Below, one piece after another: positions 22,786 through 34,446 of a stretch of DNA of 64,000 nucleotides. Below the pieces are notes generated by a model. It saw only the letters and a program-made list of their open reading frames with translations. It did no database searches and was not told the origin of the DNA. The first letter of the stretch is position 1. Every line of letters starts with the position of its first letter. Location of the stretch: positions 32,379,545-32,443,544 of the forward strand of contig CM039512.1 of assembly GCA_022432975.1 (NCBI GenBank), given 5' to 3'. The position numbers and the translations under genes are program-made. This stretch comes from Begonia masoniana (taxonomy: Eukaryota; Streptophyta; Magnoliopsida; Cucurbitales; Begoniaceae).

Positions 22786-23169
22786 CCTCCTGACTGCTAC
22801 TTAAAACCTTCAAAAATCAGACAACATAACGTTTAAATCCATTAAAACCCAAAACCTGCATTTTCAACACTTCAAACCGTCCCAAAAAGGTTTCCATCAA
22901 AATCCACATTCATTTCTAAAATACATTTGTACATCAAAACGACTTAAAACTATACTTCATCTACACAATTCATCTATCCAACTAAACCAAACACAAATGG
23001 CTAAATCATTTTAAAACATAAAACACACCCTCAATCCTTACTTTCAAAATACAGCCACACCCCGGATAATGTCGCCCTAACAAACGGTCTAATCGTCGCA
23101 CGGGTGCACTCCTCCAACCACTCTAGTCCTGATCTTGCTCTTAGACCTCACCTGCTAATTCTTCGTCAC

Positions 23170-23803
23170 CTACGTCACAGAACTCAACTATTAGCCTAAC
23201 GATAAGCAAGTAATGCAAATATAAATACAAACACTTCACATCCTAACACATGCAATTTCTACTATCTCGTCTCGTTTTCGTTCTCATTTCGTTCTCGACT
23301 TCATTATACTCATTCATTCTCTTTCTTTTTACGTCTTAGATTAATTAGGCACATCGTAACACTCTCTGGCCCAAGTCCCACCGAGATATCGTGGAGTACT
23401 GAGCATCATAGAATCCTCCGGCCTAAGTCCCACCCAGGATATCATGAAGTTTTAACCCAGTACACGTCACCTTCCAGCCCAAGTCCCACCCGAGATATCG
23501 CGAAGCACTGGGTGGTCCTGCCCATCGGACAACACTACACTCTCCAGCCTAAGTCCCACCCGGCATATCGCGGAGTACACAGCATCTGTTAATTACGTAT
23601 CTTCGTACCACACCACTCCTCAAAATCATGGAAATTCATTTTCGTCTACTAGCGTACTTTTCGAAAACCATGATGCATGCCAAATTAAACACACTACCAA
23701 CATACACGATAAACATACAATACATGCATACAAACCACAACCATACATTCATAACGAACTGTGATGTAGACCTGAAGGCAACACACAAGCATACATTACT
23801 TAC
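23170..23803 (-). other. Putative structured intron 2 of LTR L
   Basis: Donor is at 23803 and acceptor at 23171-23170. Arms 23769-23756 and 23183-23170 pair imperfectly (one internal mismatch and two at the end). A CTTATC/GCTAAT hairpin with one mismatch precedes the 3' arm; in K the equivalent hairpin is perfect. Confidence 0.5.
23355..23585. repeat. About 60-bp tandem repeat x 4 in L intron 2
   Basis: Four diverged units share CCAAGTCCCACC followed by an ATATCGCGGAGTAC-like tail. A single copy of the first half is present in K at about 21400. Confidence 0.8.
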
Positions 23804-25763
23804 CTAGCCTCCTTAGTTAACCTCTTACTCGTATGCTACGTCAGGAACTCGTTTGAACCTAAAAGCCATAACACAATCCATCAATTTAATCCTCCTCATC
23901 TAACTCCTAAAGAAAACTAAAACCTCTCAAAATCACTAAACCCGAAATCTCACCTTTTTTGGCCAAATTTCAAAATCACGTAACTAATCCTATGCTTATC
24001 CATTTTGGACGATTCAAGGCTCTATGGACTTCTAAGAATGTCTATTTTCTAAAAGGTTGGGACCATTTAACCAAATAACAAAATTAGCTCAATCGTTTTT
24101 CACAAAACCTGAATAGCCCTGCACATCAGATTTTCGGCCTCTTCCAAAAATCCAACCACTCATCCATACTATCCTCTAATCATCTTCAAACATCCAACAA
24201 TCAAGGAAAATTAGCTAGGAACTCCAAATTTTTGTGCACTCATAAACCTCACACAAAACCCTAACCAAAACTCTCCCAACACTCGTTTGAATCCACTCCT
24301 ATCTCCCCATTAAGCATAGAAACTAAAAACCGATGAAAAATTAAAGAAGAAACTTAACTTGGATTGAAGAAAATGGCTGAAGAAATCGTCGGGGAGGGTT
24401 CTGTAGAAACGTCGTAGAGGGAGAGAAAAGAAGGAAATGGTTTCCAACGTGAATACCTCTTCTCTCTTTACGTCTCTTTAATTTTATTAACTTCAAATTA
24501 TCACTATACCTCTTTCACCTCTTAATTTCATTTAAACTAACACTTAATAATTATTTCACCCACTTTTCTTTAATCCAATATTTTCTATTTACATCAATTC
24601 CCAATTTGTAATTCACTGTACATTCATAAAAACTGAACCGATAAATTCTCGGGTGTTACACTTACTTTATTTATAGCTACCTAGGTATATAATAATATTT
24701 TCATGCTTGCCCCACTTACGGCTTGAAATTGTGTAAAAGATTTAATGATTTGAAAATCTTTGGCTTTAGAAACTTGCTTTGAAATGAAAGAACATTTTTT
24801 AATGTAAACTCATCCACTCGATTTTTATATTTTTTTTTCATGGTTTTTCAAGAAAATGATAAAACTAGTGTTCACATGCATTTGAGTATAGTAAATGTTT
24901 CCTTACTGAGTTAGTCGCTCACCTCAAAGACGCCATCGATTTCCTAGGTTAGGATCATGGAGGCTTCTGCTGATGTTGCTTCTCGTGGAGTGGTTTCATG
25001 TTGGGTTCTCCTTTCTTCTTTTTTGAAATGTTATTTTTTCCAGGTGAGAGATTCTCTATTTACAATTATTTCTTTCCTTGGTCAGTATATATTTTGGGCG
25101 TCTGGTACTTTATTTTATGTATAACATTTCATTGGATTATTTAGGTTTTGCTTTATCTTATTTTTATGTGGACTTCAACCCATTCTTTCTAGGTCAGGGC
25201 TCAGTTTATTTTAAAGTCTTCTGCTAAAAAGCCTTTGTAATACCCCCGAACCCACCCTGGCTCGGTGCGCTACGTTGCTAACCAAACCCACTTTGAGACA
25301 TAATTTAAACTAGGCCTAGACTCGCTAATTACCCTTACTCCTAACCGCTAAGCACCACGGCGTCTTCCTCGAAAATTTCGGCAGAGTAACGCCTGAAAAT
25401 GGCGCCTCCAAAAATGCTACGTACCTGCACACAAACCAATTCCCAACCAGATCCAGAATATTCTTACTCAGCTAATCACTCACTATCCAGCATACAAAAT
25501 CTCTAATAATAGAAAAATGGGAAACTAAAATACTAACATCCGCAAATGTAGAAAATCCACAGGTTAGGGCGACCTATCACCCTTAACTTAACTATATCCA
25601 ACAATAAACATTTACAATAACCACCAAAATATTAAACCCCACATCTCCGATGACCATGGTCGAGACGCCCCGACAACTGCCCGCACCGGCATACCGCGTA
25701 CATCAACGACTGCATCTCAATCCTAGCTTTCCTCATAGCTCTAACCTGTACTGCTGTCGTCAC

Positions 25764-27008
25764 CTACACCACAGAACACACACACACGTAAGCTTACGCT
25801 TAGCAAGTAGGGAGTAACAAATAATAACAATAACAATGCACACACCATCCTACCCTAACACAACAGCACAACACCACCCAATGCAACTCAACAAACTAAC
25901 TCAAAATACACGACAACACACAATGCAATAAGTGTTTTAGCTGCCATCTCTCATAGAGTACCCCTCGGGGTGCTACTGCCAGCAACCTCAGCCCGACAAG
26001 GCACCTATTCGAGATGCATTTTTTTACAATTCACTTTATCTGATTACGTTCATTGCTTTAATTTGCTGTTCTTTGCTTTAATTCTTCATAGAGGTCCCCT
26101 CGGGGTGCTACTACCAGCAACCCAGCCCGACAAGGCCCACTATTCAGAATTCCATGTTTTGCCAATCATCCATCATAGAGGTCCCCTCGGGGTGCTACTA
26201 CCAGCAACCCAGCCCGACAAGGCCCACTATTCAGAATTCCATGTTTTGCCAATCATCCATCATAGAGGTCCCCTCAGGGTGCTACTACCAGCAACCCAGC
26301 CAGACAAGGCACCCTATTCAGGATTCTAGTTTTGCCAATCATCCATCATCCATCATAGAGGTCCCCTCGGGGTGCTACTATCAGCAACCCAGCCCGACAA
26401 GGCACCCTATTCAGGATTCTAGTTTTGCCAATCATCCATCATAGAGGTCCCCTCGGGGTGCTACTACCAGCAACCCAGCCCGACAAGGCACCCTATTCAG
26501 GATTCTAGTTTTAGCCGGTCACCTCTCATAGAGTTCCCCTCGGGGTGCTACTACCAGCAACCCAGCCCGACAAGGCACCCTATTTGAGATGCAAATACAA
26601 TTACCTTTAATTGCTTACATTTATGCTCGCAATGCCAATCAATGCCACTAATCGTACCTAACGTGCTATACCATGATGCATGCTTAAAAAAATGCAATAC
26701 CGAACAAAACAACCAAACAATTACCAAACAACACTGAACTAACAACACCAGACAACCACAACAAGGAAATTCATTTTCACATTACTTAATACAAAACAAA
26801 GCAGCCAACTCACAAATACTTAACCAGACCAGAACAAAGTAAAGCAATCAACCATCAACAATGCTTGACCGACAAAGAAGACAACCAAACATCAACAACA
26901 AATAACCAACAAGGCTTAACCAACAAAGAAGACGGCCAAACAACAAACAAATAAATCCTACCGTTCCGTGGTGTAGGCCCGAAGGCAAAACAAACGTCCT
27001 CTACTTAC
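25764..27008 (-). other. Putative structured intron 2 of N2
   Basis: Donor is at 27008 and acceptor at 25765-25764. Arms 26977-26963 and 25777-25763 pair over all 15 positions with one G-U. A GCC-UUCG-GGC hairpin abuts the 5' arm; TAAGC-GTAA-GCTTA lies at 25802-25789. A CA run (25776-25787) lies between that hairpin and the 3' arm. Confidence 0.7.
25948..26590. repeat. About 92-bp minisatellite, six to seven units, in N2 intron 2
   Basis: Each unit contains CATAGAGGTCCCCTCGGGGT, then CAGCAACCCAGCCCGACAAG and a TATTCA-GATTC tail. The outer units are more diverged than the inner ones. The first 20 bp are self-complementary around CCCCTCGGGG. Plus-strand frames at 25970-26444 are by-products. 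Confidence 0.92.
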
Positions 27009-27916
27009 CTGAACTCTGGCACCGCACTTACTCGCTTTGGCTATGTACATTTCCCCACTCGGTAACCTATCACATTCACAAAATTCACTTAAGCATCACT
27101 ATTTACTTCTAAAGAATATTTAAGCTAACTCTAACTACAATTAATCAAACTTCATTCAAATTAAGCCTACATTCACCAATTACCCTCAAACTACTATTTC
27201 TAGCATAATCCACAAAAACCTAATGAAACGGGCCACCAATTTGGGTTCGGTAAAAACCGACCCGAAACCTCAAACGTGCATAACTTTTGCGTCGGTTATC
27301 GGAATCAAACGATTCCAGCGGCCACGTACTCCTCTAATAACCTATTTTAACCTGCCAAAAAGAATTTGAAAACAAACGACCCTAGTTAGGTCAAAACTCA
27401 GAAAACCCGAGCTGCCTAAACCGGGAATTTTTCCCTTTTCCAATTTTTCCTCAATTCTCATCAATTTCTACACCAATCGACCACATATACCCTCAATTAG
27501 CATAATCTAACCAAAAATCCCGAACTACAAGCCAAAACCCGAAATGCCCTAAAGAGGGCTTTCTGATTTTCGCCCAAAACCGGGCCCCTCACTGACAATA
27601 AACCATAGCTGGTCCCAGGGTTGGCAAACCCACGCCGGAGGTGACCAATTTAGGCCGGTGATCGGAGCTCTAAGTCGCTCCTCACCCTCGGCCTCGAACA
27701 GAGCAAAAACAGGGAAAACCGAGCCTTACCGGGCGGTTCGTGCGCGGAGACAGGCCTGAACCCCTCGTCGCCGCCGTCTGGCCGGAGAGTGCCGGAAAAC
27801 GCCAGTGTTCGCTCCGCCGATCATCGCCTCGCGCCTTTGCCCCTCCTCCCCTGCTCCTCGCTCGGCGTCGGGCTCGACGAACAACAGAATCGATTCTGTT
27901 GTTCGTTTTGTTTTAT

Positions 27917-27942
27917 TAATAATAATAATAATAATAATAATC
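27917..27942. repeat. (AAT)n microsatellite
   Basis: About eight AAT units in exon 1/promoter-proximal N2 sequence; a shorter run is at the same place in LTR P (37576-37592). Confidence 0.85.
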
Positions 27943-29302
27943 ACTTTTAATTATTTTCCCTTCTTTTGCTATTTCTTTAAATTAATTAAAACAATCATCT
28001 TATTATACTTTTAATTTCTTTCCTTAAAAAAAATCTCGGGTGTTACAGCCTTGCCCTGGGCTAGGCAATCGGGTTCTCTATGAGAATCAGGTCGCATAAC
28101 CTGACATTTCTGTTTTTGCCTACCACTGGGTCGTGATAGAAATAAATTGGTATCAGAACTCAAGGTTCAAACTTTCTTGTAAGTGAGCAATTAAGAATTT
28201 GATAGTGTAACGTCTTAGACTTTCGTGCACTGTGCATGAAAATCGTTCTAAAACCAAGTATGAAAACTTTTTGAGTAAGTTGAGATGCGATTGGGAAGGC
28301 GTTTTGCGGTCGTCCGCAAAAGGATGATGTTTTCGCGAAGCTCGAATCCGCTCGTTCGTATTTTAAAGTGTTTATGATTTTATATGGAATCGTTTTGGCA
28401 AACTTTGAAGTTTCTTGTAGGAAAATCCATTTTTTAAATATGAGTTGGTGAAATCACTTGGGTTCATTCATAGTTTTCATGTTTGCTCAAATGTTGTGCA
28501 TTCGTCTTAAAATCTGATCTAAATTTTTAACTTCTTGTGCCTTTACCAACTTTGTCACGTTCATAAATCGTAGCTCCTCTTTACCGTTTTGCTCTCCCGA
28601 AATTCCGTTAAATTCGTTAAATCCCGTTCTCAAATTATAAATTTTCGTTAATAAACTGTTTAAGTCACTTTTAATTATTTTCCCTTCTTTTTGCTATTTC
28701 TTTTAAATTAATTAAAACAATCATCTTATTATACTTTTAATTTCTTTCCTTAAAAAAAATCTCGGGTGTTACAGCCTTGCCCTGGGCTAGGCAATCGGGT
28801 TCTCTATGAGAATCAGGTCGCATAACCTGACATTTCTGTTTTTGCCTACCACTGGGTCGTGATAGAAATAAATTGGTATCAGAACTCAAGGTTCAAACTT
28901 TCTTGTAAGTGAGCAATTAAGAATTTGATAGTGTAACGTCTTAGACTTTCGTGCACTGTGCATGAAAATCGTTCTAAAACCAAGTATGAAAACTTTTTGA
29001 GTAAGTTGAGATGCGATTGGGAAGGCGTTTTGCGGTCGTCCGCAAAAGGATGATGTTCTTTCTCGAATCCGCTCGTTCGTATTTTAAAGTGTTTATGATT
29101 TTATATGGAATCGTTTTTGGGCAAACTTTGAAGTTTCTTGTAGGAAATCCATTTTTTAAATATGAGTTGGTGAAATCACTTGGGTTCATTCATAGTTTTC
29201 ATGTTTGCTCAAATGTTGTGCATTCGTCTTAAAATCTGATCTAAATTTTTAACTTCTTGTGCCTTTACCAACTTTGTCACGTTCATAAATCGTAGCTCCT
29301 CT
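27941..29302 (+). repeat. Tandem duplication, about 640 bp x 2, period 724 bp
   Basis: Segment 27941-28580 (N2 end, TSD, M LTR end, primer-binding site, leader) recurs at 28665-29302. Differences are mostly homopolymer lengths (CTTTTG/CTTTTTG, TTTTGGC/TTTTTGGGC, GGAAAATCC/GGAAATCC) plus one small substitution near 28332/29056. The 84 bp between copies (28581-28664) is LTR sequence matching P near 37630, absent on the left of copy 1. Confidence 0.93.
28148..28165 (+). other. Primer-binding site of M
   Basis: TGGTATCAGAACTCAAGG begins with the TGGTATCAGA complementary to the 3' end of plant initiator Met-tRNA, ten bases after the LTR end. A second copy is at about 28874-28891 in the duplication. 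Confidence 0.75.
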
Positions 29303-29792
29303 ATAAGACTATTTATTCCTAGAGCATTTTAAAGCTCGTATCGTGTTTGGTTCATGGTAGGAGCAACTAGAAAAAATTTTCTAAAGTGAGTTTTATCTCC
29401 TTCAATTTTCTTTGAATTTCTTTTCCAAATCCTTAAAGTTGTTCCCTTGGGCGAATATGGGGATCGTAAGTGGTTGGGATTTTATTTTGTGCCTTTCAGT
29501 ATGGCTTTGTTTGGTTGCTGCTCAAATCATTCCTCTATTTCTCGTTGTTCTTCCCTCTGTATATGATACATATGGTGGGGTGATTTGTGAAATTACCATG
29601 TGGTTAAATTGGAGAAATAAATTTTTGAAAACGTTGGTGTTTTCGAATAAGAATATAATTGTTTTTATCTAATTTAAATGAACTTGCTTAAATTAAATAA
29701 ATAAAAGAAATGTAAAAATTAAAAGGATTATTTCTTTTTAAAGAGTTGGAAATCCTTGGTGGGGGTATTCCCCCTTTGCGCAGCTGAGAGAG

Positions 29793-31644
29793 TGTAACAC
29801 CTGGTTCCATTGAACCGATTTTACCTTGTCAACTAATAATGTACACTTTATGGATGAAATTGGGAGAATTATTGATTAGGTTAATGAGTGACTAAGTAAG
29901 GGCATAATGGTATTTTGAAATTTATAGTGGATAACGTATTTAAGGGATGGTTTAATGAGGTTTAGCCGCTACTGTTTTCTCATTTTTCTTTTTCGGCATT
30001 CAGCAGCGAAGCAGAGTTTCTCCCGACAATTTTCCCTTTCATTCTCTCCAAGCTAGGTGAGTTCTACTTCGATTTCTTGCTACATTGTAACTATCGATGT
30101 TAGAGGGGATTTTAAATGCGAGCGTTGAGAATGCTGTAAGTGGAAGTTAGTCCGGGTTTGGGGCATATCAGGAATGCTTGATGATCTGAGTTCCCAAACC
30201 AGTTTTCTTATGAGTTCTGGTAGATTTTAGGATAGTTTAGAATGAAGCTTAACTAATACTCTGTCTACGGCTATAGATTTGAGCAAAACCCGAAGTAGGT
30301 TGCAACCAAGCTTTTCCAGGAAACCAGGTAAGTAGAGTATGTGTGTACCCTCGGGTCTACATCACAAAACAATAGGTTTATGCTCGTTTGAACGTTTTCT
30401 GTATGTCATGTATCATGCTTTTGGAAAGTACACGAAAATGAATTTACATGTAATGGCACGGTAAGGTATGAATGGAATGTAACAGATCAGCTGTTAAGGG
30501 AACTAATCCACCCCGATACTGTTTAGAAGGTGTGTTCTCTGAGTATGTTGAGGACTAGGCTGGTTGGGGGAGCACTTCAATGCCACGGTTTGGTGATTCT
30601 GATGAGGCGGTTTAACTAATGTCAGTAGGTGTGAATGTTAGTTGACAATGGTTCAGTTTAAACATGCTGAGAATGTTGGTGGTAGTAGTAGTTTAATGTT
30701 TCTTTTATATATATGGTCTGGTGTTTTTTTGATGTGAAAACACGATTTGGTTTTAGTCGTAGTCTACTATTCTGGATTTTTGGAAATTGTGGATTAAGTT
30801 GTTTTTAAAGGATTTCAGTAAAATGCACTAGTTCTTTTAGTGACCGGAGCTTTTCTTTATTTAGAGTGAAAATGGTTTGTATGCTGCTCTGTTTCCTATT
30901 GGTGAAAATTGGGTATTTCTGTCTATCGGTGGATTTAGTCCATTAGTAGATGTTGAAGTTTAGTCTATCGGTGGATGATGAGTTATTAAATTTTGAGTTA
31001 ATGAGTCACGTGGGTTAGTTTAGTAAAGTCACATTGTTAGCTGAAGAAGGAGTTTATTTCTACTTCTACCGCTGAGTCTAAGTGGTTTCTGCTTTTTCCG
31101 TTGGTATTGTTCAGCGGAAGATATGAGTAGAATTTTTGTCGTTTTGTGACCGGTGGATGCGAGCATAGGAGTGAGTATTAGATTTTTGTCGTTTTGTGAC
31201 CGGTGGATGCGAGTAGTCGACGTGTCGTCGACGGGTGTGAGCGGTAGATGCGTGAAAGTCGACGTGTCATTCGGCTGACGCGAGCGGTGGATGTTGGAAG
31301 CAGAAGATGCCTTTTGTTTCTGCTTCTACCACCGATACTGTTTAGTGGTGGATGTCTCCTATTCTTGTTTCCACTGCCGAGACTATTCTGTCTCTAATAA
31401 TACCACTGGAACTATTCAGTGGTAGATGTGTTCTGTTTTTCTTTTGTCTTGTTTCAACCAACAGTCTTTAATATTTTAATTATTTAATGAGTGTCGCTTT
31501 ACACAAATATTTTTCCGTTGCAAGTTCTTACGTTAAGCATCAAATTTTGATTTTTTAGTGAAATTTTAGGATTTTCTTAGAATGTCATAGCGTGGTTCAA
31601 TATTACGAGTAACGAACCGGGTTTATATAATTCGGGGCGTTACA
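29793..31644 (+). repeat. 5' LTR of element A (internally deleted)
   Basis: TGTAACACCTGG to GGGGCGTTACA, 1852 bp. Donor 1 is at 30057, acceptor 1 at 30275-30276, micro-exon 30277-30327 (51 nt), donor 2 at 30328, first pairing arm 30357-30370. About 310 bp present in the 3' LTR (about 42178-42490), including acceptor 2 and its pairing arm, are replaced here by a short filler at about 30509-30527. Otherwise it is very similar to the 3' LTR. Confidence 0.93.
30910..31435 (+). repeat. GGTGGATG / CTACCGC cassette in A 5' LTR exon 3
   Basis: Repeated CGGTGGATG and its near-complement (CTACCACC, CTACCGC) alternate, giving several potential stem-loops such as TTCTACC-to-GGTAGA. A 50-bp direct repeat (TTTTTGTCGTTTTGTGACCG, near 31133 and 31182) is included. 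The counterpart in the 3' LTR is at about 42885-43400. Confidence 0.7.
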
Positions 31645-31647
31645 GTA

Positions 31648-31658
31648 TGGTATCAGAG
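31648..31658 (+). other. Primer-binding site of element A
   Basis: TGGTATCAGAG three bases after the LTR end is complementary to the 3' end of initiator Met-tRNA, the usual primer for Tekay-type elements. Confidence 0.88.
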
Positions 31659-31799
31659 ACATTCAGTTAAACCGTTTAAAAGATTGCTCATCAGTGCCAA
31701 TTGTTGCATGGAAGTACTTCAACAACTGTAAGTGTTTATGTTAACCTTTGCTAATAGATATTTATGAGAGTAATTAACCCTGTTCAGGAATATAGCAAA

Positions 31800-32815
31800 A
31801 TGGCTAGACGACCAGGAAGACCAACAGTACAGAGAGAGATGCCAAATTTGAGAAGTGAGGAGGACCCTAGTGTAATTAGACAGCTGACAGACTTGGTGCT
31901 CCAACAGACAGATTTGGTGCGTCAGCAATCCGACCAGTTAGGAGTGTTGTTGAACTGGGAGGTACAAGTAAGTGCCAACTCAAGTTCCAGCAATGAACAT
32001 TCAGAGACAGATTCCGGAGGCTACAGCCACCCACATACGATGGAAAGTCGTCCAACCCGATTGTCGCAGAGGAATGGCTTAGGAAGATAGAGAGCATGTT
32101 CAAGTATGCCAATGTTGGGGAGGGGGACAAGATCACCTTGGCAACATTCCATCTAGCAGGTGATGCTCAGCTTTGGTGGGAATCGATAGAGACCACTACC
32201 GATGTCCTGGTAATGTCTTGGGCGCAATTCAAGGTGATCTTCTATGAAAAGTATTTCAGTAGTGCTGTCCAAACTTCGAAGAAAGTAGAGTTCTTACAAT
32301 TGAAGCAAACAGGATCAGTGGCTGAGTACAGCAGACAATTCGAGTCACTATCAAGGGTCGCTGGACACCTTATTCATAGGAATGAAGATAAGGTGTTTCA
32401 ATTTATGCAAGGATTGAAGCCCGAAATGTACAGAGGAATAAAATTTTGTTGTATTAAAGGATTGTCCTTTAGTGAGGTTGTGTCCACGGCGTTGGAGGTA
32501 GAAGAAGCGGAGATGAAGTGTACTGGGCCGAAGGAAGCCCCGCGAAAGTTTATCCTGCCGCATCAGCAGAGAGGAATGAAGAGGCTAAGTGAAGGCCAGA
32601 ATAACCAGGGAACAGGAAGGAAGGTGCAGGACACCAAGAAGTTCCCCCAGTGCCCGAAGTGTTAGAAAAGTCACCTGGGTGAGTGCAGGTTTGGGACGGG
32701 AAAATGTTTCAACTGTGAGGAAGTTGGACACTCATACAAGGATTGCCCGAATCCCAGAATCACCCGATGCTTCAACTGTAACAAAGTCGGCCACATTAAC
32801 AGAGACTGTCCAGCT
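31800..32815 (+). pseudogene. gag of element A
   Basis: ATG at 31800 opens a basic start (MARRPGRPT) and a coiled-coil-like Q/L-rich stretch. After a frameshift at about 31995 the capsid follows: IESMFKYANVGEGDK, TLATFHLAGDAQLWW, EFLQLKQTGSVAEYSRQFE, FQFMQGLKPEMY. Three CCHC knuckles occupy 32649-32815 (the first contains an in-frame TAG at 32663; CFNCEEVGHSYKDC; CFNCNKVGHINRDC). Gag would form the particle and package RNA. It continues in frame into protease, so Gag and Pol form one frame here. The upstream ATG at 31764 is less likely to be the start. Confidence 0.9.
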
Positions 32816-33295
32816 TTGAAGAGAGGCCCTGCTAAGATAAATCTGAGGATATTCTCCATGATAGAGTTGGGCGATGACGAACAACCCGCTATAGTGTCAG
32901 GTACCGTTTTGATCAACTCTATACCTGCTTTTACTTTAATAGATTCAGGTGCAACACACTCATTTATAGCATCTGCGTTTGCTGTCAAGTTAGATGTACA
33001 GTTTACCCCTACTGAACAAGTGTTTAACGTCGCGTTACCCTCTGGTGAACGCATGCACTCTAACCAAGTGATGTTTGATAGTGTTGTGTTAGAAGGAAAT
33101 AAGAATTTACTTGCTGATCTCATTATTATGGACATAATGAGATTTGATGTAATCCTAGGAATGGATTTGTTGTTCAAGTATTATGCCACAATTGATTGTA
33201 GGACTGGAGTAGTTAGTTTTCAACCCCCTGGTGGTTTGAAGCATACCTTTCAAGCCTCGAAGAAAAGTAAGGGAATGTCTGTTAATCAACGCTAA
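32816..33295 (+). pseudogene. Aspartic protease of element A
   Basis: The frame follows directly from gag. The active-site block AFTLIDSGATHSFI is at about 32928-32970 and the distal block FDVILGMDLLFKYYA at about 33144-33185, giving the usual spacing for a dimeric retroviral-type protease. A frameshift near 33285 stops the frame at 33295, before the spacer that leads to RT. Confidence 0.9.
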
Positions 33296-34446
33296 ACCCT
33301 CTTCATGCCGAGAGTATTTATGCTTTCTGGCCAGCGTTATAGACGCACAGTTTGTAGGAAAAGCATGTCCTCAAAATGCCTTTGTTGTCCAAGACTTTCT
33401 AGAAGTATTTTTAGATGACCTTCCTTACTTGCTGCCAGATAGGGATATTGAATTTGTTGTAGATGTTTCCCCAGGCGCTGGGCCTGTATCTAAAAATCCC
33501 TATAGATTAGCACTTACGGAGCTTAAGGAATTAAAGAAACAGTTGGAGGATTTATTGGAGAAAGGGTTCATACGCCCAAACTTTTCACCGTGGGGTGCAC
33601 CCGTCCTTTTTATCAAAAAGAAAGATGGATCAATGCATATGTGCATTGATTATAGAGAATTGAACAAGTTAACTGTCAAGAACAAATATCCACTGCCTAG
33701 AATCGATGATTTATTTGACCAGCTTAATGGTGCACGTGTTTTCTCTAAGATTGACCTAAGGTCCGGTTATTACCAATTGAAAGTCAAATCAGAAGATATT
33801 CCTAAGATAGCCTTTCGCACAAGATATGGACATTATGAGTTTTTGGTTATGTCTTTTGGTTTGACTAATGCACCAGCAGCGTTCATGGATCTTATGAATA
33901 GGGTGTTTCATGAGTATTTGGATAAGTTTGTCATAGTATTTATTGATGATATACTAATCTACTCACGTACAAAGGATGATCATGCAAAGCATTTGAGTTT
34001 GGTGTTAGGATTACTAAGGCAGCACCAACTTTATGCCAAGTTTTCCAAGTGTGAGTTTTGGTTGGACAGAGTTCACTTTTTGGGTCATGTGATCTCGGGT
34101 GATGGAATATCTGTCGATCCAGCCAAGATTCAAGCAGTTGGCCCCAACCGAAGAATGCCACTGATATTCGGAGTTTCCTTGGATTAGCAGGGTATTACAC
34201 GAAATTTATTGAAGGATTCTCGAAGATTGCAACAGCCCTCACTCGGTTAACAAGGAAGAATGTGATGTATGTGTGGACTAAGGAATGTGAGATGAGTTTT
34301 CTGACCTTGAAACAGAAGTTGACCCATGCTCCGATATTAACTCTCCCTGTTGAAAATGGAAAGTTCAGCATTTATTGTGACACTTCCAAAGTTGGACTCG
34401 GTTATGTGTTGATGCAAGATGGAAAAGTAATAGCCTATGCTTCTAG
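33296..34446 (+). pseudogene. Reverse transcriptase and first part of RNase H of element A
   Basis: After the frameshift the spacer (33300-33430) leads to RT at 33429-34187: [38 protein letters not shown] and the catalytic [10 protein letters not shown] at about 33934-33965, then [16 protein letters not shown] frameshift near 34135 precedes the connection domain; RNase H begins at 34262 with FSIYCDTSKVGLG (first acidic residue) and is cut at 34446 by the inserted LTR, after IAYAS. The flanking TCTAG lets the frame be followed at 39615. Confidence 0.92.

Larger units (their letters stand above)
22020..24660 (-). mobile_element. LTR L (same family as K)
   Basis: It starts TGTAATGCCCC and ends CTCGGGTGTTACA; 2641 bp. 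Flanks CTGAT and CTTAC agree at only three of five positions, so a target duplication is doubtful. On the minus strand, donor 1 is near 24358 (non-ideal), acceptor 1 at 23860-23859, micro-exon 23858-23804 (55 nt), donor 2 at 23803, acceptor 2 at 23171-23170. Confidence 0.85.
25236..28047 (-). mobile_element. Solo LTR N2 (TSD GCCTT), G family
   Basis: It starts TGTAATACCCCCG and ends CTCGGGTGTTACA; TSD GCCTT is exact at 25231-25235 and 28048-28052; 2812 bp. On the minus strand, donor 1 is at 27729, acceptor 1 at 27068-27067, micro-exon 27066-27009 (58 nt), donor 2 at 27008, acceptor 2 at 25765-25764. Compared with solo LTR P (35157) it lacks sequence after the (AAT)n run at 27919-27942. Confidence 0.92.
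24661..29792 (+). mobile_element. M: LTR end, primer-binding site and non-coding leader
   Basis: Excluding the inserted solo LTR (25236-28047), the sequence reads as a plus-strand LTR ending CTGGGTCGTGATA at about 28138, followed ten bases later by a primer-binding site, then a leader without gag. The leader (29303-29792) has only short frames with no recognised domain. A 0.7-kb stretch spanning the LTR end and primer-binding site is present twice (27941-28580 and 28665-29302). Element A is inserted at 29793. I cannot tell whether M continues after A. Confidence 0.6.

Noticed and set aside
25970..26444. Tandem-repeat protein frames with HRGPLGVLLP-type units
   Set aside because: Open frames in two phases over the N2 minisatellite, within an LTR intron; no coding signature.
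26551..26748. Small cysteine-rich frame on the minus strand
   Set aside because: Lies in the N2 intron loop and has no counterpart in the related LTRs G and P.
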